Part shown: positions 33,041-44,932 of the stretch, one piece after another | How positions within the stretch are numbered: the first letter of the stretch is position 1 | How the letters are laid out: the number at the start of each line of letters is the position of its first letter | Source: Membranipora membranacea | Taxonomy: Eukaryota; Bryozoa; Gymnolaemata; Cheilostomatida; Membraniporidae | DNA: 64,000 bases | NCBI GenBank assembly: GCA_914767715.1 | Contig: OU612075.1 | Location: 15,748,001 to 15,812,000 of the forward strand | Direction: 5' to 3' | The notes under the pieces: model-generated | The model's input: the letters and a program-made list of their open reading frames with translations, nothing else | The model's database searches: none | What the model was told of the DNA's origin: nothing | Program-made: the position numbers and the translations under genes

Positions 33041-33665
33041 ATCCCCCCTTGTGTATATCATAGAGGAGAAAAGGTGATGAGTTCTAACTCTACCCGTAAC
33101 TTTTACCATATGAACTTAGTTATCAAAACTATTCTATCTGTCTGAAGTGAACTAGATGGGAAGATTAAAAGTGAGATTATTCACAGAATAACTGGACACT
33201 AGAAGATAAGGATAAAGAAAACTGAAAAAGTGACGATCAACGTCATTATATATGTTGTTTGGCAGACAGGGAACTTGCCATAGTATTAGTTGATGTTAAA
33301 TCTGGTGTAGAATTGACGAACATATTTCTACAATGGACGACATAGGTAAGTGATAGGGAGGTCGAAGGGAAATTGAGCAGACTTTTTTTTTCAATACTGG
33401 CGTGGTGACCAGATTTCTGATTGAAGAAAAGATGTGAACAACATAAAAGCCTGCCATTGGCTGTGACCAATTCCTCTAAATTTTCCTTACCAATAAGTTT
33501 TCCTTAGTTGGTTGAAGGAGGAACAAGTTTGTTACACTGGTTTTTAAATTTGATATATGTGGGGTGATCTTCACATACAATACAATAAATTTGTTTCTCT
33601 TTGTAACCGGAGTTTATTTGTTGCCAATGATATGTGCAGCCTTAGCAATCAGAAGTGAAGGAATT
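33041..33665. repeat. Segmental duplication, copy B right part
   Basis: Starts with the ATCCC duplication (33041-33045), then continues homology with about 9665-10265 (TATCATAGAGGAG, GGCAGACAGGGAA, TTTTCCTTAGTTGGTTG). It shows that the transposon split copy B after the duplication arose. Confidence 0.85.
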
Positions 33666-33667
33666 TA

Positions 33668-34156
33668 CAGCACTTTTGTCTCATTCCACGAAGTTCTAAC
33701 CCTCATTTTCAGTTTCCTCATACCTTAAAACATACCACTATGTGGTTACATCAATAAAATAAATGTGCAGACTTTTTAATGGTTGTCTTCTCCATTCAGA
33801 AACGGCACTTTGCAGAGACTTGAAAATGAATCTTGTCAATGTAGGCTCGCTAAAAATATACCTTCGGCTATGATCTATGTAGCGATTCAAGATTTTCATT
33901 TTTTTGCCTATATTTTCCCACGCTGATTAAATATTTGTCTTACCTTGACGGTGGAATATGACCGAAACAACAACTCCTAATCAAATATAAGTCCTTATTG
34001 ATTTTAAACACGCTTGCAGTCTCCCCAAACTGCTGTATCTGAGAATGTTCAGACAACGGAGAAGACAGACAATAATCTGCATAGTCTGCATAGTTTTAAG
34101 GTATGAGGAATCTGAAAATGAGGGTTAGAACTCTGTGAAATGAGGCAAAACTGCTG
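33668..34156. mobile_element. MITE-like inverted-repeat element, 0.49 kb
   Basis: About 60 bp terminal arms in inverted orientation: CAGCACTTTTGTCTCATT... with GTTCTAACCCTCATTTTCAG and CTCATACCTTAAAAC on the left, and the complementary run before TGCTG on the right. No coding sequence and no clear target duplication, so the superfamily is undetermined. It adjoins the end of duplication copy B. Confidence 0.65.
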
Positions 34157-35025
34157 GTGCTAAAGTTTAAAAAGTGGTAAATTGCAAAAAGACGGAAGTT
34201 TCTAGCTTTCCACTCACCCCCTTAACGACCGCCTACGTTCAGTCTTAGTCCTACGGTTGAGTCAGTCTCACTCAATTTCTTTTTCAGTCAGAGTAAGTGA
34301 AATTGATCGGAAGGAATATGCCCCATTTTACCACAATTATATAACAGATAGGCATTATACTTTAATCCACTGCAACTTATTTATATAGTAGAAGATATTC
34401 TAATATAGACCAATGATATTTGAGACCATTCGGACATGTTAAAAAGTATCCTACAATGTGTGTTACTGGGATTACCAGACACACTCAATGATAGCATGAT
34501 ATTCTGACAGGGTATTTCCGAGAATTCTGATTCAAATCTTGATTGTTGGAATGGCATGAACCCGCCCTTTTTTTGATTGATCTTTATTTGGGCCAATCTT
34601 ATAAAGGCATTTAGGACCTAACGCAGATACCTTTATATGCGAAGGCCTACTCAATAGTGTTGTTGTCGTATGTACGCGATGATGTATTCTCCGAAACAAC
34701 AAAAGTTGACGCCATTGACACTACGACCTTGCACAGCCAGAAATGAAGATAGATAGAAATGAAAAGTTCAAATGGGATGAAATTGCCGCTCCCTCTTATA
34801 TGATTGGTTACTCCAGAAGTCTGAACCAAGGTGTTGGCTGAACTGTACACTGCTACTCACACAAATTAAAGCTATATGCATTTGTTATTAAATACCACAA
34901 GCTATGTTGTTTGTTGTTGATGGGTGACAGTGAAAGCTCAATATAACTGTTGTCAATTAAGTGATTGACAATAATATTAATCTCCTGACTATGCATTGCA
35001 TTAAGGTTGCTTGTTTGTTGTAGAC
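34157..35025. other. No recognisable gene
   Basis: AT-rich sequence with no motif I can support on either strand. Confidence 0.4.
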
Positions 35026-35865
35026 ATGCCGAAGGGAGAGAAATTATGTAAGAAATGCTAAGAAATAGTGATGGCGGCGGTGGCCAAGAAATGCAGTAAT
35101 GCAGTAAGTTCGCATCATAAATATACTTAAGCCAACCACATTTTCTTATTTCTCATCGATGCTCTTTGGGTTAATTTCATGACAAGGTGTAAATTTTGTT
35201 ATTTCTAGGATATATTGTATAGACTGTCTCATTGACAATAAGGTGTATATTATAATTGAATTGGTGTTAATACTGAAATTATATTGTAGTGGTACCAATG
35301 CAGAGAATAAAAGAAAGTTCGTTATTGACTCCGAAGGGCTATTGGTGTTTGCTCAGTGATTAAAAACAGGTAGGCTGATACTTGTGAATATTTTATTTCC
35401 AGAATAAGAAGAAAAGAAGAAGCGAATGGTTAGTGCAGTGGGAGGATGAGGGCAGGTTAGTATTAGTAAACAATCTGTCGCTATCAGTTTTTTGTTAACA
35501 ATTCACACATAGTTTCATGGTAACTACAATGAATCTGCAGATCAGTTTTGATAGTGTCATGTTGCTTCCACTCTGTTCATCTATATGGAAAAGTGAGTCT
35601 TCAAGACAAAATTAACGCTCCCTGATTTCTCTAAAATTACTTGGCCATATCATAGATACTAAGTGTGATAGAGCATGTAGGATAGGATGACTGGTAAATC
35701 GGTATAACAGGTTGATTTTAATGTTTTAGCCTTTATCTTCATTGCATCATTGTCTATAGTACCCATGTACTAATCTATGTTATTTTTTTCCCTCTTAGCA
35801 AGAGATGGAAACCTACTTGGGAGCCGTTGAGCCACATCTTCAACTCAAGCAAGTTTGCTGAATAA
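35026..35865 (+). pseudogene. Small basic, Trp-rich protein with zinc-ribbon-like start
   Basis: Three short exons share one frame: 35026-35103, 35403-35455 and 35799-35865, with good splice sites (GCA|GTAAGT, TTTCCAG, CTCTTAG) and matching phases. The product starts MPKGEKLCKKC, has a TAA at codon 12, then continues to AVAKKCSNA, a KKKRRSEWLVQW stretch and KPTWEPLSHIF, ending TTTGCTGAATAA. The two Cys pairs suggest a degenerate zinc ribbon; the W/WEPL pattern is loosely chromodomain-like. Translation could also start at ATG 35071, after the stop. Probably a decayed copy of a multicopy, transposon-associated gene. Confidence 0.35.
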
Positions 35866-36418
35866 TGGTTTGTGCATACTATTTTATTTATTCTTCTATC
35901 CGATTGTATCCAGTGCACTCAATTCAGTCACAAACTCGATTTTTAGCATCGATTTGCACATATTGATGTATAGTGATAAAATATTGTAATTTATCTACAG
36001 CTTTGCAACTTTCTTACTTGCCCACTGCGCACATCTGTAACCATTAACACAGCCCAAAATAAACCATGGAACCATGCTGATGAGGTACTTCATGTATTGC
36101 GTGCATATTTTTTCCTTTTGATATGCAGTTAACAAGCATCCTCACCTATCCTTACCTATCTCCGGTCTGTACGGATAGCGCAATAAACAAGCATGCCCTA
36201 GCCTGAGTTTGATGATTAGCAGATTGGTTGAGGAGAAGGCAACTCTTTGAAGACTGAAGACCATGAGTTTACATGTAATTTGATAAAAGAAAATCTGTGG
36301 CTTGAAGAATTGTGTGACCCAAATCTGAATAAAACATACTGAATGATTACTGAGAAATCACTTTACCCATTTCAGCCTTCAACAACCAAAGAGTTCCCAA
36401 AGGAAGCTATGAGCTCAC

Positions 36419-36536
36419 CTGCTTTGTGGCTGTTACGTGTAACAGCACCCAATCTTAAAAGGTAGCTGTTAGCCAGCTCCGTAGTTTCACCAGTTGAGCA
36501 GCCAACCCCTTCGACAACTTTTGCGCTCCATTTAAC
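36419..36536 (-). pseudogene. KDZ-type transposase exon (candidate)
   Basis: Between TCTCTTTCCAG and a GTGAGC donor (phase 0 in, 1 out). Encodes KWSAKVVEGVGCSTGETTEL and then a LANSYLL-R-GAVTRNS-like segment. The G--GE--E--NS-L-R----T layout resembles the conserved block of Kyakuja-Dileera-Zisupton transposases. Assignment is from remembered motif shape only. Confidence 0.4.
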
Positions 36537-36944
36537 CTGGAAAGAGAGAGAGTTTTAATAATTACCAGGGGTGCCTGAACTTCTGTTACTCTGTCAAAGG
36601 TAAAATTCTGAGCGCTTTTGCTTCCAGTACTGAAATTTTGGAAGGGTGATCAAGTTGGTGTTAATCACACCAGAGCAAGTACCTGGCAGTTCCAGTTGTG
36701 TGATTTGGCATGCATCACCGACAGCATAGGGGTGTGTTTACGTGTCACGTACCATCCAGTTTCTCCAGCCAGGGCCAATATCTGCAAATCGTATCATAGG
36801 CTATATAGTTAGCGGTCGGAAACTCTTTCTACAATAAACACGGACAAAATAAATGGTGTACAGGTACATTGAATATGTCAAGCACTCATAGAATCATCGC
36901 CGCCAATAAAATAGGAAGCTCACTGGAGGCTCTGAAGATTAACG

Positions 36945-36988
36945 TCCTGGGCTGAATACATATTGTTAAATATGTATTCAGCCCAGGA
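36945..36988. repeat. Perfect 19 bp hairpin
   Basis: TCCTGGGCTGAATACATAT (36945-36963) pairs exactly with 36970-36988 across a 6-base loop. There is no T-run after it on either strand, so it is not a pol III or bacterial-type terminator. Function unknown. Confidence 0.85.
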
Positions 36989-37099
36989 TACTGACGACAA
37001 TGAATTGCTTCAAAATATTGCAAAGATTTGAAACCTTCAAATGTAGGTGCTGATATTGTGCCCGTAACAGTGCAGATCACATGAATAGACACCCTTTTT

Positions 37100-37276
37100 T
37101 TACAAAGGTGCACATGAAATCAGTGCAAACTGAAAAACTTCTTCTTCATCGTCAGGTGTATAGGTAGGATCATGCTCTTCTGGTGGCTGCTCTAGCTCAA
37201 AATCTACTGGAATTGGCTCCCATCTTTCCTTACTGGGGGGTTTGTTAGTTAGCTCTCCTAGTGCTGGACGACTACA
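37100..37276 (-). CDS. Acidic terminal exon of an unidentified gene
   Basis: Phase 0 acceptor TTTTTTGTAG, then 58 codons to TAA. The product is Pro/Glu rich (RWEPIPVDFELEQPPEEHD, PDDEEEVFQF). It could follow the exon at 38189-38051 (also phase 0 out) as an alternative to the exon at 36536. No family was recognised. Confidence 0.3.
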   Translation of the reverse strand, partial: CSRPALGELTNKPPSKERWEPIPVDFELEQPPEEHDPTYTPDDEEEVFQFALISCAPL

Positions 37277-38050
37277 CTACAAAAAATATGACTTCTCGTG
37301 GAATACCACTTAGTGCGAGTTGTAAAGTGTAAGACCTAAAAAACTGTTATTCCAACCTGTATCAAAACATGGACTTCTTTCAAAATTCAATGTCTTATGC
37401 TGCATGTACGAACCAATAAAACTGAAACTCACATTGCAAAGTAAAATTATTTGCCTCGCACCACTATTTTAGAGATATTTTATAATTAAAGCCTTTTCAC
37501 ATACGTAGGAGTTATGATTGAGAGCTGATAGTGTCAACTTTTGTAAATTGAATTACATCCATTTCTCTGCACCCTGACAACTTCTGGAAACACCTGCGGG
37601 GGAAAAATCGAGCAGGCGGTGATTATTGAGAAGCCCTCTTTGCAAGAATCCTGTTTACAGCAGTAGAATGAATTACCATTCATTTATGCTGCACAATGCG
37701 TATTGCTTTATTCTTCAATGGTAATGCAGCAATAAGGGAAGATGCACCATTTGAGCCACAAATCTCCTGCCAAACCTAGATTTCAGGCAATGTTTGACTT
37801 GTCTGCCTTAATTAAACAAAAACCCAGACAAAAAACCAATCGCATTGCCAGAAACCCTGCATTGGTCATTGACTGATTTGTTACGATAGCGTGTGATCAC
37901 ACATTTAATTGTTGCAAGCATGGTATGACATCTCATCATCGGTCGCATCGAGCAGGTTCAAGGGTACGGTGAAATTTGAATGTTGTAAGTGATTTGCTAT
38001 CTTGAGCAACAGGTTTCTTTTCTCAATAGAAAGTCTTAGGTGAAGCTTAC

Positions 38051-38189
38051 CTGTTTAACAATCTTTCCGAAGACGCTGATCGCCACTGCTCTGTCATGTC
38101 CCCAGTGCTGACAATATGATACGTACAAGTCGGACGCTTTCAACTCATAGGCAGCCAGTGGCTCCCGAAACTCAATGTGTTTGTTAAGC
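38051..38189 (-). CDS. Internal exon of the same minus-strand gene
   Basis: Acceptor CTTTCTGCAG and donor CAG|GTAAGC, phase 2 in and 0 out. Encodes KHIEFREPLAAYELKASDLY, then YCQHWGHDRA and SVFGKIVKQ. The LY-SYC...FGK pattern is reminiscent of winged-helix (RFX/primase-associated) folds, but its join to the KWSAKVV exon would also suit a KDZ transposase. Undecided. Confidence 0.35.
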
Positions 38190-38951
38190 CTGCAGAAAGG
38201 ATTTTGCAATCACTAGAGACGCACAGTTACAAAAAATCAATAAATATTCCACCATATCTTTCATAATCCGTGACCCGGTATCATTATAGATAGCATGTAT
38301 TCTTCTAATATGCATCAACAAATCTCAACAAAAGGCCAAGTTGGAACTGGTGAGAACTGCATACCACAAAGAAATCTTTTTTTTTGTGATAATGTTATGC
38401 TCAACATGCATAGATTTGGATGATTTGATATGGACAGTGCAAACAACTTCATAGGCGCACCCTCCCCAGCGCAGCCTGCATCCACACCCACAATGAAAGA
38501 GGTCCACTTAGATCACCGTTTACAAGTGTTAACAGATAAAAATATACCTGTTTATATATTGCCTTGTTGTATAGCTAAGGAGTAATTTCTACATGTATGT
38601 ACTAGTAGCTGTCAAATTAATTAACCAGCTGAGAGTTTATTTACTTATTGCCATTATTATCAGCCCTTTGTGCAGCTGTGCTTAGGATTGTATCACAATT
38701 ACTAACTAGTTTCTATATCTTACCAGTGTTTGACAGATATCTTATCTCTCTGACTCTTAAAAGTCATTTCAATTAAAAGTCAAGTACAATTTTTTGCAAG
38801 AACCGTGACGTTACTTTTAGACAATAGCTAAGCATTCAAAAAGACCGGGCTGCTAGTATATTGGGATTTCCAAAGAAGCAATTCAGTGCAATAAAAAAAT
38901 TGTACAATAATCATGTTGGATTGTGAGCATTAACTGCAGTCTTGTGCTGAC

Positions 38952-39043
38952 CTTTCTGCCATTCAGGTTTTTGTGAAGTTTGTAGAGGCATCTTATTTCT
39001 CTGGTCCATGAAGTCAGCTCTGTTTGTGCTAGAACTGTCAAAC
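38952..39043 (-). CDS. Candidate upstream exon, unidentified
   Basis: 92 nt between CATTTGCTTCAG and an AAAG|GTCAGC donor. Two frames are open, so phase is unresolved. Listed because of its strong splice signals and strand agreement with the exons at 38.1 and 36.5 kb. Confidence 0.2.
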
Positions 39044-39199
39044 CTGAAGCAAATGAAAGAGGAAGGATGAGTGAGTTAGTGTGAGAGATTTCATGGTAGG
39101 TTGTAAAAAATAAATTTCTGTGTCTTACCCTGTTTGGTGTTTTTTGGGTGGTTGATAGTGGACATTGGCAAAGTAAAGACATGTAAGTCCCAGGGCCCA

Positions 39200-41489
39200 T
39201 GACTATACTGAACTAAAATGTGACTGGCACTATTATCACACAACATTTTCTGAAAACTTCAAGTTGCATTCCCACAAGTAAAGAGGGTACAACTTCCAAT
39301 TATCTAAACCTATCGGCCCAAAAGCAAACAAGGTAACCTATGAGGTAGAATGAAATTGCTTTAAGTCTACAAATAGGGTAAACTGGAATTAAAGAATTGA
39401 CTCAATTCGTAAACTTTAATTCCACCTCATGAGTAGAATTTTACGCAGTATGGGCTGGTGACATATAACGTACTGCAACTGTTCTACAAGGTTGTAGTTT
39501 GACATTATGACTGTACAATTATTATCATTGTCTATGCAAGAGAGCCTAGTTGAAATGGAAGCCGGATTAGTTTTCAACATTGTAATGCAAACATCAATTT
39601 GTCCTCTTTCTTCACATACAATAACAATTCCTTGCTGTATCTGAATACTAAGAAATGGCACTGCCTGTACATAAAATTTGTACAAAAAGAACTAAATTAT
39701 ACACAGAAATTGTATTACAAACAGTCTAAAGATCACCCTATGCCTGTTTGAAAAAATAAGAGTAGCCGGCTTTGACAAGCATAGGTATATAGGGTTCATG
39801 GTTGTCTGTTAAATAGGACGACCTGGCGCATAGGGCAAAGATGACAGAGATGCTGTGATAAATGACATGTGAACAATTATAGTTTTGTTTAACATACCAC
39901 ATTTTTAATAGACAAAGGAGTTTCCTTTTTGTCCTAATTAATATTGCAGCAACAGCTAAATCATTGCATCAAATTTCAATATTCAACAAATTATAGTGCA
40001 GTGCAACACAGTACAATAATCTTCAAATGAAAAAAAACAGTCTTTGTTTTTTGCTTCCTGGTATACAAGACACGATAAAAACCTTGTTGAAACTGATTAA
40101 GTATTCAACACCGACTTCTCAGGCACCCCAGCCATGACTAGCTCCACATCCATCTTCATACACGTGTATATCCCGTACCTCACCAGCTTCAAGTTGGAAA
40201 GGCTGTTGATAAAGCCTTTTCAGGTTTCCTTTTTTTTTCTTGAAACAATCCTCCTCGTCTACCCGAGTCCAAGCATGTTTATGAAATAGATGCCTATTGC
40301 CTTAAAAAGCATTTGGATAATCTTATTATTATGTACGTACAGGCCCAAGAGGAATAAACTATTTCCCGCATGCAGGAAAAGATTTCCATTTTTTAATTGC
40401 GTGAAATAGATACAGATAGCTTTCATTTTCTACTCTCTTCCAACCTCAGCTCGCCCAAAAAGTGATAGCTACCAATAAGTCAACCCCAAACAAGAAAAAC
40501 TAAACTTAAGCTGATATTTACTATTTTGCGTGTCGTTTATTTATTATTTCATGTTTACCTTCTAAATTGTTAGTTATTAGCATCTTCCTACAAAAAACAC
40601 TGAATGCAGCGACTGTCCATTTCTTGATTCAGTTCTTCTCATAGTAGTCTAATGCCTTAGTGCTGCAGCTCAGCACTGTACCATCCGTCAAAGAATGATA
40701 TGATATTATTTATTTGGCTGATTATTTCTAACTTCATGGCAACCAATGAGAATCAGATGAAAGAAATCAAAAGGATCTGCCTGGTATTTCTCGTCCCTGG
40801 TCCAACAAAGGACTCCCCCCCCCCCAAAATTTATCACCAAACTGATTGGATGGGATATTTTATTTTTAAAAATGTGTATTAGGAAGTTATCTGAATCAAA
40901 TTATCTTCCCTCGTTCAACTCTGAGATGGACAGATCATAATGTGTTTGTGCAAGACTGGCCAAATGACAACAAGGCCAGCGTGATGTTTTAGCTCTAAAA
41001 TTCAGTCAAATAGCGAACAGAACAAATCTGACATATCTAGACATATCTCAAAACGGTGGTGAGTTTAATTGTACTCTTTTTTGTTATATATTTTTGGCAC
41101 GATTTGGTAATTAAGTTAATCATGATAGGGAATAAGATCACCAATGAATGGTATAAGCCTGGCAACATTTGAAACTCAAACGGCAGCACATTTACGACGA
41201 CATCCGCATGATCAGTTCTAGAAATCTTGCCCACGCTCATTAATCATGGCTATTTTTTTATCTTTATTACAGTTTTAAATAACAACAATTTTACAGTGCC
41301 TCACAAAAGTTCAAACTCACCCCATTGCTCGGTTTCAACAACATTGCCCTACCATTAATTGTAAATGGTTTTTATATCTACATTTACTTTATTACTCTAT
41401 AATGTTTGAAACCAAGATTGCATATCTTATGAAAAAACTGAAAAGTTATTCTTCATAATTGCCAGGATAATTTTAATTGATATCCTGAC
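39200..41489. other. No recognisable gene
   Basis: AT-rich, with a C10 homopolymer near 40815 and no coding or structural signal I can support. Confidence 0.4.
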
Positions 41490-41866
41490 ACAGCTGGGCT
41501 TTGCGCAGCAGTGCCACCAGTCAAAAATTTAAATAGAAAGTTGTGGCATCAAAACAGTAGCTTTGAATGGAGTTATATGAGCTCTCAAAATGTAAGGAGT
41601 ATCTTCTTCCCCAGCCATCCACCATTAGTGATGACATATGTTGAGGTTGACCAATCAGGTCGGATTCCAGCTAGATTTTAAAGGCACCTGATTGGTCAAC
41701 CTCAACATATGTCATCACTAATGGTGGATGGCTGGGGAAGAAGATACTCCTTACATTTTGAGAGCTCATATAACTCCATTCAAAGCTACTGGCTAGATGT
41801 TTTGATGCCACAACTCTGTTTTTAAATTTTTGACTGGTGGCTATGGTGGGCAAAGCCCAGCTGTGG
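41490..41866. mobile_element. Foldback MITE with about 180 bp arms
   Basis: Almost the whole element is an inverted repeat around a short spacer (about 41660-41680): CACAGCTGGGCTTTG at the left end mirrors CAAAGCCCAGCTGTG at the right. The arms share long identical runs (e.g. CCAGCCATCCACCATTAGTG), implying recent formation or gene conversion. Transcripts through it would form a long hairpin. No reading frame of note and no target duplication assigned. Confidence 0.85.
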
Positions 41867-44846
41867 CAGCAGTGGTTTAAATCTGGTATTAAATCACTAT
41901 ATGGAAACATAGTGATTAAAAAGGCCCCTGATCATTGAGAAAGAGATTTCCACAATCTCGCTGTTAACGTTGCCTTGCACAACTAATATTTTGAGACCTC
42001 TATGATTCGGTTTGATAATGAATTGTTTGAAATAGGAATGTGCTTGCTCTAGCCTCTTCATTCTCTGGTCAGTTGCAGAGTCCATAGACAGGTTTTATCT
42101 TTGCAGTGTTTTCTAGGCGCTCTAGGGTGGCATAATGCTAAAAACATAATATATAATGAATGCTCAGGGTAACTTGATTGGGATCTTTTGGAAATTGAAC
42201 GTCGCAGTTATGCATCATCTGATTACAACTTGTGAATTGTTCTCCCTTTTGCTTTGGGCTCAGGTGTTTGACGCAGAGTGATACTAAAATCATTAAGTTG
42301 CACCGACTTCATTTACTTAACATACCCACATTGTGAAGAGGAATTGCTCATTTAGCACCTCCTCTGCCAGCTCATTCCCGTTTTATGAGCTCGCCTTATG
42401 AAACCTCCCAGGGACCATCGATAAACTCTTCACCAGAGATCTCATGGTATGATTCCTGCCATCGCCATCTGCCACCATTGAAGAAAGTATTGTTGTCACA
42501 CTTATTTTAGAAGATAATTATTACTCATCATTCACTAGCCAATTCTGGATAATTAGTACATCAATGAAAATAAACCAGTTGTGCATATGGCAGGTTTTCA
42601 TATGAGGGGTATAGGTCGCTCGATGGATCGAAGGATCTGGGGTTGTAATCTTTATATGGGGTTTATGTTTAGGTGTTTAGATGGGTACCGGCGCTTTATG
42701 CAATGTATAGGCCCTCACCGGTTTGATAGTAGGGGCTGACAACCTGTGATTGGGCTGACAACCTGTGATTGGGCCGATCAAGAGGAGCAGATTCAAAAGT
42801 CGCAACAACATGCTAATCAAATTACAATGACGTCGTAATAGTCCATGCCGAGATTTAGCTTAGCAATGTGCTTGCCATGTTGTGAGGGACGTGACATTGG
42901 TAGCCTTGAATATAGACGGCTGAGATTTGGTCAACAACTCTGTTCTTTTACTGAGTTTTAGAACCGATATTCACTTTGATTATTGTCCATACCAAGCGAG
43001 ATACATATCTTCCATGGATTCTGCAGATCAGCTCTCGTTAGTTGGCCAGTGACATGGTCATTCATGTTGCTGAAATGAATATCATGTAAACATTAGAAAT
43101 TGCGACGGTTCACACCAAGCCTTATTTTTTGTTTAGATCCATTAGATAACAGATAGAATATCAATGGCAAAAATTATCAGTTTCCTATTATACCTTCTGC
43201 GGTGGAACTATATTCGCCTTTCATGGTACAGATTCTGTGGGTGTACACCCCATATTTTTACTAGTATCGTGACTAATGCACATTTTTTACAAACACGCAT
43301 TTGCGGATAAAAAGATGCATGGTCTGTGATACAGGCATTAAAAATATGCCTCTGAGTCAGACAGTCATGGCACATGCTCCTGCATAGAGCTTGCCTTTTA
43401 ATGACTTTTAAAATTGCTCAAACATATCTGGATGACTTCAGCTCAGCTCAGACCTCATCTAAGACCCTGATACAGTCTATCATAAGTTTGATTGTGTTTT
43501 TTACTCTTGGAAAATGAAAAAAGAGTTGCACAGTCATTTTCAATCCACCCAAAACACGATAATCATTCAGGTTGGCAAGTCTGTAAAAGAGGGCTAGTTA
43601 TACAATCATCTGCACCGTAACCCAGCTCAAAATCATCCATTTGGTCATTTCTTTCATCGGCATTATGAAGCAAAACCTGTTTTGATTGTAGTTGTGATGG
43701 TTTTATAGGAGACTGTGATTGGTTTGCCTAAAATGACCCATCAAATCCACTCATATCCAAATTACTGTTACTCAAGTCGCAAAGCTTATTTTCATCATTG
43801 TCCCAAAATCTGTCAAAAATAATAATGACTTTGATGTGAGAATATGAACACGTGGTGCTGCCAGTTGGGTCTTGGACAAAACTCCATTGATTGTCCTTCC
43901 TCTTATACACCTACTGTAGGTGATGTGGCTCATCATTTTCAATTTTGAAGAATTTACATAATTAAATTCAATCTATATCAAATTTACCGTCTAACAATTG
44001 AATATCACGTCTCGTTATCGGCTTGTGCTGACTTCACAAGATCAGTGCATAGTTGAGGAAGATATTCTGCTGAGAAGTTGTGAGGAACTATACCATACCA
44101 TACTATGGAGTATCACAAGAAGGCGACAAACTACTCAAATGCTTTTATGGAGTTAGACCCTGATCGTAAACTCAAGTAGCACACTCTCCATAAGTTACTC
44201 AAAAACATCATTTATGTTCATAATTGCATCCACCTTGAAGACGACTTAGTGTGATACATGCATGTGATCTGTGAACCCAACATACCCTTTCCTGTGTGAC
44301 CTCATATGATAGTTTGTAACACATACTTTCCTTGAAGCCTGGTGAGAATTTATAACCTCGTGACAAACTAATGCACACAGATCTTTTGGCCATGCCTTGA
44401 GCAAAACGTAGTTACGTTAGTTACTAAATAATACATCCATCACATTCAGCACATACTTGTACGTCTTCCAATTTTGAATAACAGGTTCATGAGAAAGCTG
44501 TTTTAATCTGAAATCTGCATGATGCACTCTGGATACAGGGGAATGTGGGGATGTTGGCAAATACATGACATTGGCCATACAATCATATCTTCAAATAATG
44601 AGACAATCTCTTTTAGAAAGGATTGAAGCTTCAACCCCAACGTTGAACATCAACTAAATTTACCAGGCTATTAATCCATCGCTAATAATAGAATGTATAA
44701 ATGTGTAAGAACAATATGAACCATAATTTGCGAACAATGCTGGGCTGTGGCGGCAATCAAACCAAACCACATCATTTCTAGACACGGGTCATCTAAATCT
44801 AGATATAATTTTATTTTGAATTAAGTAATAATGGAGGAATTAAGTA
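41867..44846. other. No recognisable gene
   Basis: A 19-base direct duplication (GGGCTGACAACCTGTGATT, twice) occurs near 42734-42772. Otherwise AT-rich sequence without identifiable coding or repeat structure. Confidence 0.4.
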
Positions 44847-44919
44847 GCCCGGATAGCTCAGTCGGTAGAGCATCAGACTTTTAATCTGAGGGTCCAGGGT
44901 TCAAGTCCCTGTTCGGGCG
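44847..44919 (+). tRNA. tRNA-Lys (anticodon TTT)
   Basis: A 73 nt cloverleaf: acceptor stem GCCCGGA pairs with TTCGGGC (one G-T), D-arm box A TAGCTCAGTCGGTAGAGC, anticodon loop CTTTTAA with TTT at 44880-44882, T-arm box B GGTTCAAGTCC, discriminator G. There is no intron and no mismatch in the stems, so it looks functional. CCA is not encoded, as usual in eukaryotes. It delivers lysine at AAA/AAG codons; transcribed by RNA polymerase III from its internal boxes. Confidence 0.95.
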
Positions 44920-44928
44920 GAGGCTTAG

Positions 44929-44932
44929 TTTT
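44929..44932 (+). terminator. Pol III terminator of tRNA-Lys
   Basis: The first T4 run downstream of the tRNA, ten bases past its 3' end: the usual position and form of an RNA polymerase III stop. Confidence 0.7.
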
